Shown one piece after another: positions 25,628 through 33,798 of a DNA stretch of 64,000 nucleotides (positions are counted from its first letter, which is position 1; every line of letters begins with the position of its first letter). The stretch covers positions 92,427 through 156,426 of the forward strand of contig NZ_JARFYM010000012.1 of NCBI RefSeq assembly GCF_030272705.1, read 5' to 3'. The position numbers were made by a program, and so were the translations under genes. Under the pieces are notes generated by a model. That model ran no database searches, had not been told where the DNA came from, and worked only from the letters and a program-made list of their open reading frames with translations. This DNA is from Rhizobium mayense. Its GTDB lineage: Bacteria > Pseudomonadota > Alphaproteobacteria > Rhizobiales > Rhizobiaceae.

Positions 25628-26525
25628 GTTTACGCCCTCCGCCAAATTCCAGATAGGCCCAAGGGATGACGACGATAGCGACCGTCACCAGCATCATGGT
25701 GGAGGCGGCAAACCCCTGACCGAGGTTCTGCGCCTGGAACATGTAGTCATAGACGTATTTCGCCGGGACCTCAGAAGCGATGCCGGGTCCACCGCTCGTT
25801 TGCGCGACGACGAGGTCATAGACCTTGACGATACCGCTAGCGATGATGACCAGCGTGGTAATGAAGACCGGGCGCATCATCGGAATGACGATGAACAGAT
25901 AGGTCTTCCACATGGGGATCCCATCAACGCGCGCTGCTTTCCAGATATCTTCATCGATGCCGCGAAGACCGGCGAGCATCAAGCACATCACCAAGCCCGT
26001 TCCCTGCCAGAGAGCCGCGATCAGCACGCCGTAAATCACGATGCTCGGCGTATAGAGCGGATCGAAAGTGAAGGTCGTCCAGCCGAGCGAACGCACCACC
26101 GACTGAATGCCGAATTCGGGATTGAGCAGCCACTGCCACACGAGACCGGTGACGATGAAAGAAAGGGCGAAAGGATAAAGGAAAATCGTGCGGAAGGTGT
26201 TTTCGAACCGGATCTTCTGGTCCATCAGCGCAGCCAGCACAAAGCCGATGACGAGACTGAAGATCATCGAAAAGATGCCGTAAATGGCCAGATTTTCAAT
26301 GGATACGATCCACCGAGGCGCCGCCCATAGGCGGTAGTACTGATCAAGTCCTACGAAGCTGAGGCGTGGCAGCAGCTTCGAATTGGTGAAGGAATAAACG
26401 ACCGTCCAGATCGTGCCGCCCAAAAAGATGACGACAGCCGTAAGGATCATCGGAATGGATGCAATCTTCGAATTCAGATTGCGCAGAAATTGATTTGGCC
26501 GGCCGGCTTTCGCGTGACCCGTCAT
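25620..26525 (-). CDS. Carbohydrate ABC transporter permease, MalF type
   Basis: A 301-residue inner-membrane protein with about six hydrophobic helices, starting with SIPMILTAVVIFLGGTIWTVV. The EAA motif is around DIWKAARVDGIPMWKTYLF. The ATG follows a near-perfect GAAGGAGGTAC ribosome site, suggesting strong translation. It follows the binding-protein gene across a 215-base spacer with a stem-loop. Confidence 0.94.
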   Translation of the reverse strand: MTGHAKAGRPNQFLRNLNSKIASIPMILTAVVIFLGGTIWTVVYSFTNSKLLPRLSFVGLDQYYRLWAAPRWIVSIENLAIYGIFSMIFSLVIGFVLAALMDQKIRFENTFRTIFLYPFALSFIVTGLVWQWLLNPEFGIQSVVRSLGWTTFTFDPLYTPSIVIYGVLIAALWQGTGLVMCLMLAGLRGIDEDIWKAARVDGIPMWKTYLFIVIPMMRPVFITTLVIIASGIVKVYDLVVAQTSGGPGIASEVPAKYVYDYMFQAQNLGQGFAASTMMLVTVAIVVIPWAYLEFGGGRKRA

Positions 26526-26694
26526 TGTACCTCCTTCTGAAGCGCGGCTGCTTCGGTGATCAGGAACCGGATCAACGGCCGCAGTTCCTGTCGCTCGGTC
26601 CTTGTCCGCGGTCGAACATCACATTCCTGCAGGTTCGCCGCCTCTAAGGGCGCTGTAGTTAGCCGGATCACAAGATGTATCCCGGCCATGAGAC

Positions 26695-26714
26695 CGGACC
26701 CGCAATGGGGTCCG
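26695..26714. other. Stem-loop between binding-protein and permease genes
   Basis: CGGACCC (26695-26701) pairs with GGGTCCG (26708-26714) around a six-base loop. No T-run follows on the minus strand. In sugar importer operons such a hairpin often protects the binding-protein mRNA 3' end and lowers permease expression; that role is inferred from position. The rest of the 26526-26740 spacer holds nothing recognisable. Confidence 0.5.
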
Positions 26715-26740
26715 ATATCACGACAGCGAGACGATTGAGA

Positions 26741-27976
26741 TCAATCAGCCGCGGCGATGATGCCGACGAAGCGCTTCTGTGCCGCTTCCGGCGTCATCGA
26801 AGGATTGGCGAAGAATTCGGAGAACAGGTCCTCCTTTTGCTTCTGGCTGTCGGCAGAAAGAAGCTGGTCTGTCCCCTCGATCACGTTACCCTTCTTCAGG
26901 ATCTCCAGGCCCTTCTTCATGCAGTCGTTGGCGGAGCTGAGGTCCACGTCGCCACGCACTGGCAGCGAGCCCTTCTTCAGATTGAAGGCAATCTGAGTCT
27001 TCGGATCGAGAATCGTCTTCGCAAGAGCTTCCTGAGCCTTCGACTTCGCCTCATCTTTCAGCAGCGGGAAGTAGAAAGCGTCACCGCCAGTCGAGATGAC
27101 TTCGTTGACACCGAGACCCGGAAGGCAGGTGTAGTCCGTGCCGGCTTTCTGGCCTGCCAAGGCGAATTCGCCCTGTGCCCAGTCGCCCATGATCTGGCCG
27201 CCGGCCTTGCCGGTGATGACCAGGTTGGTCGCTTGGTTCCAATCCTGAACGTTAGAGCCCTTGGACATCCTGCGGGCATCGTCGGCAGCCTTGAAGACCT
27301 TCGCGATTTCCGGTCCGGCGGCCACTTTCGCATCCTTCTCGGCAAAAACTTTCTGGAAGGTGTCCTTGCCGGCGATGGCGACCATCAAGACGTCAAAGGC
27401 GCCCGCCGCCTGCCACGGCTGACCACCGACAGCGAGCGGAACGATGCCGGCCTTCTCCAGCGCGGGAGCGGCGGCGACGAACTCATCCCAATTCTTCGGA
27501 ACCTCGACGCCGGCCTTCTTGAAGGCGGCATTCGAGAGCCAAAGCCACTGCCAGGAATGGATATTGACCGGGGCGCAATAGATCTTGCCGTCGATCGTGC
27601 AGGAATCGAGCAGGCTGGACGGGCGAATGATGTCCTTCCAATGCTCTTGCGTGGCGACATCGGTCAGGTCACGCATGAGACCGGCCTGCACGAGCTCCTC
27701 GGCCTGACGGCCATGGTTGAACTGGGTAGCGCCCATGGGATCACCACCGGTAATGCGGCTGACCATGATCGGACGCGCAGTACCGCCCGAGCCGGCGATC
27801 GCACCATCGACCCAGTGATTACCGGTTGCGTCGAACGCCTTTGCCAATTCGGCCACTGCGGCTGCTTCACTACCGGACGTCCACCAATGGGTTACCTCCA
27901 GGTCAGTTGCCTTGGCCGCACCAAGTGGCAGCACGACGGAAGCAGCCAGCGCAGCAGCCATCAAACGAATATTCAT
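26741..27976 (-). CDS. Extracellular solute-binding protein, family 1 (sugar ABC importer)
   Basis: The 411-residue protein starts at ATG 27974-27976 after GGGAGGAAAT, with signal peptide MNIRLMAAALAASVVLPLGAAKA. The mature protein begins DLEVTHWWTSGSEAAAVAELAKAF and contains MFS-like ligand-domain motifs such as GKIYCAPVNIHSWQWLW and MGDWAQGEF, typical of family 1 sugar-binding proteins. It would capture the oligosaccharide in the periplasm. It is the first gene of the transporter operon and divergent from the LacI-type regulator. Confidence 0.94.
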   Translation of the reverse strand: MNIRLMAAALAASVVLPLGAAKATDLEVTHWWTSGSEAAAVAELAKAFDATGNHWVDGAIAGSGGTARPIMVSRITGGDPMGATQFNHGRQAEELVQAGLMRDLTDVATQEHWKDIIRPSSLLDSCTIDGKIYCAPVNIHSWQWLWLSNAAFKKAGVEVPKNWDEFVAAAPALEKAGIVPLAVGGQPWQAAGAFDVLMVAIAGKDTFQKVFAEKDAKVAAGPEIAKVFKAADDARRMSKGSNVQDWNQATNLVITGKAGGQIMGDWAQGEFALAGQKAGTDYTCLPGLGVNEVISTGGDAFYFPLLKDEAKSKAQEALAKTILDPKTQIAFNLKKGSLPVRGDVDLSSANDCMKKGLEILKKGNVIEGTDQLLSADSQKQKEDLFSEFFANPSMTPEAAQKRFVGIIAAAD

Positions 27977-28436
27977 GAGATTTCCTCCCTCACTGAAACG
28001 TTGCCGTAAAAACGTAGTCGAATCATTTTCGGCGCGCAACCGCCTGCTCGCGAAATTTTTCTCAGTGCACGATAAAACAACTTTCGATTACATTTATTTC
28101 TCCGAATAATGCAATGCGGATAACGGTTCATGGCCCTCCTTCGCGGCAGCAATATAGTGATATATTATTGATATAAAATCATTATTCAGGAAATATGCCC
28201 TCGCGCTCATCGAACCGCGTGTAGTTTTTGCAAATAGTTTCTTCGAGCCCTGTGAATTCAACTCCTGGGTATCACCGCTCCAATAGCGTCAGAAAAAACG
28301 CTCGACTTTTTTACTGTATCGTTGCAGTTTTCCGAGACTACGGGCGTGATCAGATTTGCGCATATGCTTGCGGCGCCGCTGCAGGCAATATAAGCAGATT
28401 GGTCGCGGGAGGCGGCCGGGAGGCAGCATTTACGAA
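27977..28436. promoter_or_regulatory. Divergent control region between binding-protein gene and LacI-type regulator
   Basis: This 460-base gap holds no gene. It is AT-rich around 28140-28200, where a promoter is likely, and has an AGCGT (28285-28289) / ACGCT (28298-28302) inverted repeat followed at some distance by a T-run. A LacI-family operator should be here, but I could not pick one palindrome with confidence. Confidence 0.45.
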
Positions 28437-29474
28437 ATGGACAGCAAGAAAGTTTCCGCCAGCGTTACGCAGCCCACGCAAGAGCGGCCAACGCTCAAGA
28501 CGATCGCCTTCATGACGGGACTCGGAATAACCACCGTTTCACGAGCCTTGAAGGATGCCCCGGATATTGGCGCCGAGACCAAGGAGCGGGTGCGCATGGT
28601 TGCCCGTCAATTGGGCTATCAGCCGAACCGAGCCGGTGTGCGCCTGAGAACCGGCAAGACCAACGTCATTTCCCTCGTGCTCAGCATCGATGAGGAAATT
28701 ATGGGCTTTACCAGCCAAATGGTCTTCGGCATTTCCGAAGTGCTCGCCGATACGCAGTACCATCTCGTCGTGACCCCGCATTCGCATAGCAAGGACCCGA
28801 TGGTGCCGGTGCGCTATATCCTCGACACTGGATCGGCGGATGGCGTCATCATATCGCGTACCGAGCCAGACGATCCGCGCGTCCAACTCATGCATGACCG
28901 TGGCCTGCCCTTTGCCACGCACGGGCGCACGGATATGGGCATCGTCCATCCCTTCCACGACTTCGACAACGAGGCTTTTGCGCGCGAAGCCGTGCATGCG
29001 CTGGTCGCCAAGGGTCGCCGGCGCATCGCGCTGTTGCAGCCGCCAAGCAAACTCTCCTTCTATTCGCATACACGTATCGGCTTCCAGACCGGGCTGCATG
29101 ATTATGGCGCCGAGGAAATCCCGCTGCGCACCAATATCGACGCGCCGCTCACCGATATCAGGGATATGGTCGAAGCGCTGATGCGCTCGCCGCATGCACC
29201 GGATGGCATCGTGTGTTCAAGCGGTGGCGGCGCCATAGCAGTCAATGCCGGCATCGAGGCGGCCGGCTTCCGGCTCGGCCACGATATCGACTTGGTGGCG
29301 AAGCAATCGACCCACGTCCTGAACTGGATCCGCCCTGAAATCATTACGATCTATGAGGACGTACGCCATGCCGGCCGAGAACTGGCCAAGGCGGTAATTG
29401 CCCGCATCGACGGCGTGGAACCTGAACTGCTGCAGGGCCTCAGCATGCCCGTCTGGCCGAAGAACGCGCCATAA
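28437..29474 (+). CDS. LacI-family transcriptional regulator of the sugar module
   Basis: The 345-residue protein starts at ATG 28437-28439, with GGGAGG somewhat far upstream. The helix-turn-helix is TLKTIAFMTGLGITTVSRAL near residues 20-40, followed by the hinge helix region (VARQLGYQPNRAGVRL). The periplasmic-binding-like effector domain has NVISLVLSIDEEIMGF and a late GHDIDLVAKQST segment. Its divergent placement next to the binding-protein gene strongly suggests it represses the 16-28 kb sugar genes and responds to an imported sugar. Confidence 0.93.
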   Translation: MDSKKVSASVTQPTQERPTLKTIAFMTGLGITTVSRALKDAPDIGAETKERVRMVARQLGYQPNRAGVRLRTGKTNVISLVLSIDEEIMGFTSQMVFGISEVLADTQYHLVVTPHSHSKDPMVPVRYILDTGSADGVIISRTEPDDPRVQLMHDRGLPFATHGRTDMGIVHPFHDFDNEAFAREAVHALVAKGRRRIALLQPPSKLSFYSHTRIGFQTGLHDYGAEEIPLRTNIDAPLTDIRDMVEALMRSPHAPDGIVCSSGGGAIAVNAGIEAAGFRLGHDIDLVAKQSTHVLNWIRPEIITIYEDVRHAGRELAKAVIARIDGVEPELLQGLSMPVWPKNAP

Positions 29475-29476
29475 AG

Positions 29477-29502
29477 AAAAACCCGCCGGATTAGCCGGCG
29501 GG
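29477..29502 (-). terminator. Bidirectional terminator between the LacI regulator and gnd
   Basis: CCCGCCGG (29482-29489) and CCGGCGGG (29495-29502) form a strong stem. On the minus strand it ends in five T residues after gnd; on the plus strand the tail CCTCGTTTT is weaker. The two genes converge here. Confidence 0.8.
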
Positions 29503-29530
29503 CCTCGTTTTCCAAGAAGCGGTTGGAAGG

Positions 29531-30958
29531 TTAGGCGTTCGCGCCGCTGCCCCAAGGGCCGTGGTGAATATCCTTGCCGTCCACACGGTCGAAACCGTGA
29601 GCTCCAAAGAAATCGCGCTGAGCCTGGATCAGGTTGGCAGTACCACGAGCCTGGCGATAGGCGTCGAAATAAGTCAGCGCCGAAGCCAGAGCCGGAACCG
29701 GCAGGCCGGAAGCCGTGGCGGCCGAAACGATGCGGCGCAGCGACGGGATCGATTCTTTGACCATCTCGGCGAATGCCGGGGTCACGATGAGGTTGGCGGC
29801 ATCCGGCGTCTTTGTGAAGGCGCTGGTGATCTCATCAAGGAACTGCGAGCGGATGATGCAGCCGGCGCGCCAGATCTTGGCGATGACTGGCATCGGCAGC
29901 GACCAGTTGAACTCCTTCGAGGCTTCGGCCATGACGGCAAAGCCCTGTGCATAGGCACCAATCTTCGCGGCAAACAGCGCCAGCTCCAGATCCTTCAAGA
30001 GCTCCGGACCAAAGCCGATCGGGAATTTGTAGTCCGGTGTGCCAAAAATCTTTTCAGCAGCTTCGCGCTGGCCCTTGATCGCCGACAGGCTGCGGGCAGC
30101 GACGGCGGCTTCGATTGCGGTTGCCGGAATGCCCATGTTCTGCGCTTCGATCGCCGACCACTTGCCAGTGCCCTTCTGGCCGGCCTTGTCGAGGATGACG
30201 TCAGGCATGGCGCTGCCCGTTGCCGGGTCCTTGGCAGCCAGAACCTTTTCAGTGATCTCGATCAGGTAGGAGTTCAGCCGGCCCTTGTTCCATTCGCCGA
30301 AGATGCTGCTGATCTCAGCCGCGTTCTTGCCGAGGCCGTCGCGCAGGATGCCGTAGATCTCGGCGATCATCTGCATGTCGGCATATTCGATGCCGTTATG
30401 GATGGTCTTGACGAAATGACCCGCGCCGTCATTGCCAAGCCAGGCGACGCACGGATCGTCCTTGTACCTGGCGGCAATCGACGTCAGCACTTTCTCGACG
30501 CGCTTGTAGGACTCTTCGGTGCCGCCGACCATGATCGACGGGCCATGGCGCGCACCTTCCTCACCACCCGAGACACCCATGCCGATAAAGGTCAGGCCGG
30601 TGTCCTTCAGACGGTCGAAACGCGAGATCGTATCGCGGAAATTGGCATTGCCGGCGTCGATCATGATGTCGCCCTTGTCAAGATACGGCTGCAACGCCGC
30701 CATCTGCTGGTCGACCGGCTCGCCGGCCTTGATCATGATGACGATCGGCCGCGGCGGGCGGATCGCTTCGACGAATTCCTCGATCGTTTTGCAGGGAATG
30801 ATCTTGTCCTTCAGCGCACCTGCATTCGCGTAGAATTCATCCGTCACCTGCGGCGTACGGTTGAATACTGCAATTTTATTGCCCTTTTCGGCAATGTTGA
30901 GCGCCAGATTCGATCCCATGACAGCGAGACCGATCAGTCCGATTTCTGCCTTTTCCAC
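29531..30958 (-). CDS. gnd: 6-phosphogluconate dehydrogenase, decarboxylating
   Basis: The 475-residue enzyme oxidises 6-phosphogluconate to ribulose-5-phosphate and CO2 with NADP+ in the pentose phosphate pathway. It has the Rossmann motif IGLAVMGSNLALNIAEKG, the GGEEGARHGPSIMVGG stretch, the catalytic Lys/His context GHFVKTIHNGIEYADMQ, and the family tail AQRDFFGAHGFDR. The length is standard for the long form. Translation starts at GTG 30958 behind GGAGGA. No edd/zwf neighbours are visible. Confidence 0.97.
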   Translation of the reverse strand: MEKAEIGLIGLAVMGSNLALNIAEKGNKIAVFNRTPQVTDEFYANAGALKDKIIPCKTIEEFVEAIRPPRPIVIMIKAGEPVDQQMAALQPYLDKGDIMIDAGNANFRDTISRFDRLKDTGLTFIGMGVSGGEEGARHGPSIMVGGTEESYKRVEKVLTSIAARYKDDPCVAWLGNDGAGHFVKTIHNGIEYADMQMIAEIYGILRDGLGKNAAEISSIFGEWNKGRLNSYLIEITEKVLAAKDPATGSAMPDVILDKAGQKGTGKWSAIEAQNMGIPATAIEAAVAARSLSAIKGQREAAEKIFGTPDYKFPIGFGPELLKDLELALFAAKIGAYAQGFAVMAEASKEFNWSLPMPVIAKIWRAGCIIRSQFLDEITSAFTKTPDAANLIVTPAFAEMVKESIPSLRRIVSAATASGLPVPALASALTYFDAYRQARGTANLIQAQRDFFGAHGFDRVDGKDIHHGPWGSGANA

Positions 30959-31033
30959 GACAATCCTCCAATGAACCGCTTACTGCGCCGCGCGCCCCCG
31001 GGACGGACAAAAACGCAGTAACACTTTGAAATG

Positions 31034-31075
31034 ACACATAACCCGAAAATCGACTCCGATTTTCGGGTTATGTGT
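31034..31075. repeat. Perfect 19-bp inverted repeat upstream of gnd
   Basis: The arm at 31034-31052 (ACACATAACCCGAAAATCG) is exactly complementary to 31057-31075 around a four-base loop. It lies in the 297-base gap between divergent gnd and the SRPBCC gene. It resembles dispersed rhizobial palindromes with a CGAAAATCG core. Nothing else recognisable is in this gap. Confidence 0.7.
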
Positions 31076-31255
31076 TAGACCGATGTTGTTGCACTCCGGG
31101 CGTGAAACGGCAAGCCTTCGACAGCCCCGAATCGTCTCCATTGCAGGACCGTGCAAGAATACCGCAGCATCTTTCAAGATACTCGGCTTTTCCGCTCGGT
31201 TCGCCATGATCCACCCGGCAGTTCATCAAACACGAATATACAGCAGGAGGCATCC

Positions 31256-31654
31256 ATGTCGACCATGACCGCAAAGATCGTTCACATCTCCATCGATCGC
31301 CATTGGAAGGAAGTTTATGGCTTTGCCGGCCGTCCGGAAAACATGCCGCTCTGGGCCTCCGGCCTCGCATCCGGATTGGAGCAGGATGGCGAGGATTGGG
31401 TTGCCAAGGGCATTCTGGGCACCGTCCGCGTCAGCTTCACGCCTCGCAACGAATTCGGCGTCATCGATCACACGGTGACGATCGAATCCGGCTTGAAGGT
31501 CTATAACGCGCTTCGGGTCGCACCGAATGGCAATGGTTGCGAGGTCATGTTCACACTGCTGAAGCTGCCCGGCATGACCGACGAGCAATTCGCCGCTGAC
31601 GCGGCGCATGTGCTGAAGGATCTCAGCACGTTGAAATCCCTGATGGAACGATAG
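31256..31654 (+). CDS. SRPBCC-family small protein
   Basis: A 132-residue cytoplasmic protein starting at ATG 31256 with AGGAGG seven bases upstream. The sequence pattern VHISIDRHWKEVYGFAGRPENMPLW, followed by alternating strands and a long C-terminal helix (DEQFAADAAHVLKDLSTLK), fits the START/Bet-v1-like SRPBCC fold that binds small hydrophobic ligands. The ligand is unknown. It is monocistronic, followed by a RIME-like repeat. Confidence 0.82.
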   Translation: MSTMTAKIVHISIDRHWKEVYGFAGRPENMPLWASGLASGLEQDGEDWVAKGILGTVRVSFTPRNEFGVIDHTVTIESGLKVYNALRVAPNGNGCEVMFTLLKLPGMTDEQFAADAAHVLKDLSTLKSLMER

Positions 31655-31666
31655 GGAATCGCCAAA

Positions 31667-31765
31667 GCAATTCCAGGAAAAGTGCGTAGCGGTTTTCCGT
31701 CCGGAATTGCGAAAAAACAAAAAGACAGAGCGGTTCCGAGATCCTGTGAAAAACTGAACCGCTCT
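31667..31765. repeat. RIME-like palindromic repeat element
   Basis: Two hairpins in tandem: GCAATTCC (31667-31674) with GGAATTGC (31703-31710), enclosing GGAAAA/TTTTCC, and AGAGCGGTTC (31727-31736) with GAACCGCTCT (31756-31765). This two-palindrome layout and sequence match my memory of the Rhizobium intergenic mosaic elements. It fills the gap between converging genes and its last base pair reaches the stop codon of the lipoprotein gene. Confidence 0.75.
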
Positions 31766-32420
31766 ATAGCGACCGCAGCGTCCAATCGACGATTTCCGCC
31801 GTCACGCCGGCAAAGGCCGTATCGAGCCCCCTCACCAAATCGGGGTTGCTGCCGCCGCTGACCGGCACAACCTTGCGGAAGACGTTCTGCGCTTTGACCG
31901 TGCCTGATTTGTCATTGAGGATTTTCACCGAAATTTCAACGACGGCGGACCTGCGACCTGCCGTCGATTCGATCTCAAAGGATCGGATATCGGTGACGAT
32001 CTGATAGTCGATCGCAAGCCCCTGCCCGGGCACGCCGACGCCGCCAAGCTTGCCGGTATTTTCGAAGGCTTCGACCAGCTTCGACTGCACCATCCGGCTC
32101 AGCCTGTCGCTCCACTGCGACTTGCCGAGATATTGGATCTCGGAGGGCGAAACGCGGACGACGATCTGGTTGCTGTCGAGCGCCTGCAGCGCTGTCGGCG
32201 GCGGGATCAGGATCTGTCGGCTTTTAAGTGACGGACCGGTCGCCTTGACCGAGGCGGAAAGATCATATGTGTCGTTGACGGCGGCTGAACCGCAGCCGCT
32301 AAGCAAGGCTGAAAGCAGTGGCAGAATGATCGCTGCCTTTCGATACACCTGATAACGCTCACGAGAAACGCAACCGACCATATTCTGCCTGTCCCTTGCA
32401 GCCCAAAAATCGCTTTTCAT
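31764..32420 (-). CDS. ABC-type transport auxiliary lipoprotein (PqiC-like) of the MCE operon
   Basis: A protein of about 218 residues with a lipoprotein signal sequence (ILPLLSALLSGC, lipidated Cys in the LSGC box). The rest resembles the ABC_trans_aux/PqiC domain: YDLSASV, ILIPPPTALQALDSNQIVVR and SQWSDRLSRMVQSKLVEAF. Such lipoproteins sit in the outer membrane and partner with MCE proteins. The ATG at 32420 overlaps the MCE gene stop by one base; an internal ATG at 32379-32381 gives a more usual short signal peptide. It is the last gene of the operon, and its stop touches a RIME-like repeat. Confidence 0.85.
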   Translation of the reverse strand: MKSDFWAARDRQNMVGCVSRERYQVYRKAAIILPLLSALLSGCGSAAVNDTYDLSASVKATGPSLKSRQILIPPPTALQALDSNQIVVRVSPSEIQYLGKSQWSDRLSRMVQSKLVEAFENTGKLGGVGVPGQGLAIDYQIVTDIRSFEIESTAGRRSAVVEISVKILNDKSGTVKAQNVFRKVVPVSGGSNPDLVRGLDTAFAGVTAEIVDWTLRSL

Positions 32421-33790
32421 CAACGCCGCGCCCGGCCATCATATTGCTTGACGGTATCGCCGCCGAAGATCAGGCGCTGCGGATTGCGGTCAAAATTAGT
32501 GATTGTATTATTGAGATTGCCAACCGTACCTCTCATGTCATTGATGAGAGTCTGTAGATCGCGCAGACCACTACTCGAAAATCTCTGCAGATTGTCGGCA
32601 ATCGGTCCGATCCGGGCATTGATATCATCCGCCAACGTTTTGTAGGACTGGAGCGTGTCCCTGGCTTCTGCAAACAGCGACTTCGTGTCACCCGAGCCGA
32701 GCAGCGAGTCGACCTTGGCGAGAATGCCGTCGACCTTGCTGGAGGCAGAGTTCAGCTTGGCGGAAATATCCTTGGCATTGGCGATCGTCTGATCGATATC
32801 CTGCTGGCGGGCCGCTACCGTATTGGCGACATCGCGGATGGATGTGACGGCCGCTCTGGCGTCCTTGGTCACCGCGGCGATATCGTCCATCGAACCCTTC
32901 ACCTTGTTAGGATCGATCTGCGCGACGATCGCATCGACGCGGTCCAGGGTCTTTTGCGCTTTCTGGCCGAAGGCGGTGTAGGTCTCAGCAGTCTGCTTGA
33001 AGCTTGCAATGGTCGCCTTAAGATCGGTCGTCGCGTCGGCCACATTGGCGGTGATCTTATCGGCATTGTTGACGACATCGTTGATCTTGGTGGCATCGAC
33101 CGCACGCACCAGCTTCTCGATCGCATCCAGCGTCGATTCGACGCGTGGCGATACGCTCTTTATGGTGTCGGAGAGCTGCCCGACGCTGGCGAGGAACTTG
33201 TCGATATTGTCGGAATTGTCAGCCAGCGCCTTGGAGAACTTCTGGGCATTGCGCACCGTATCGGTCAGCGGTCCGCGTGAATCCGAGACGAAGCCTTGGA
33301 TGTCGCCGATGGTGTCGTTGGCCCGGTTCAGAATCTTGTCGGCCGTGTTGAGCAGGTTCGTTACGCTCGACTGGTCGGCAAGAAGTACCGCTCGCTTGCC
33401 GGTTTCGATCGAACGCTTGAGAATATTCTCGTCACCGTTGCGGCCGCCGGAAAGCTCGATATAGGCCGCGCCGGTCAGGCCCTGAATTTCCAGAATGGCC
33501 CTAGTGGAAGTATAGACCGGCGCATCGGCGCGAACCTGGGTGAAGGCCAGCGAATAGTTCGGATCGTCGGCATCGATCGAAAGCCCCTGCACGGAGCCGA
33601 CCTGAATACCATTGAAACGAACGGGCGAACCGACGCTCAGGCCGTTTGCCGAGCCAGGAATGCGAACGACCAGCTCGGCCATCGGACCGCCGCGACCGTA
33701 CTCCGCCATCCAGTAGACGAAGCCGAAGGCGGCCGCGATGACCAGCAGCGTGAAGAACCCGACGATCGTGTAGTTGGCTTTGGTTTCCAT
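32420..33790 (-). CDS. MlaD-family MCE-domain protein with long helical C-terminus
   Basis: The 456-residue protein has one N-terminal transmembrane helix (YTIVGFFTLLVIAAAFGFVYWMA), then a single MCE domain (about residues 38-115) with GLSVGSPVRFNGIQVGSV and GLTGAAYIELSGG. About 300 residues of mostly helical, Asp/Ala/Lys-rich sequence follow, much longer than E. coli MlaD (~183). MCE proteins carry lipids between inner and outer membranes; the long helical tail could form a needle across the periplasm. The gene lies in the order permease-ATPase-MCE-lipoprotein. Confidence 0.92.
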   Translation of the reverse strand: METKANYTIVGFFTLLVIAAAFGFVYWMAEYGRGGPMAELVVRIPGSANGLSVGSPVRFNGIQVGSVQGLSIDADDPNYSLAFTQVRADAPVYTSTRAILEIQGLTGAAYIELSGGRNGDENILKRSIETGKRAVLLADQSSVTNLLNTADKILNRANDTIGDIQGFVSDSRGPLTDTVRNAQKFSKALADNSDNIDKFLASVGQLSDTIKSVSPRVESTLDAIEKLVRAVDATKINDVVNNADKITANVADATTDLKATIASFKQTAETYTAFGQKAQKTLDRVDAIVAQIDPNKVKGSMDDIAAVTKDARAAVTSIRDVANTVAARQQDIDQTIANAKDISAKLNSASSKVDGILAKVDSLLGSGDTKSLFAEARDTLQSYKTLADDINARIGPIADNLQRFSSSGLRDLQTLINDMRGTVGNLNNTITNFDRNPQRLIFGGDTVKQYDGRARR

Positions 33791-33798
33791 TGTTCCAG

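Noticed and set aside
28285..28302. AGCGT/ACGCT inverted repeat as a LacI operator or attenuator
   Set aside because: The arms are only five bases, the spacing of eight is unusual for a LacI operator, and the T-run is not directly after the stem.
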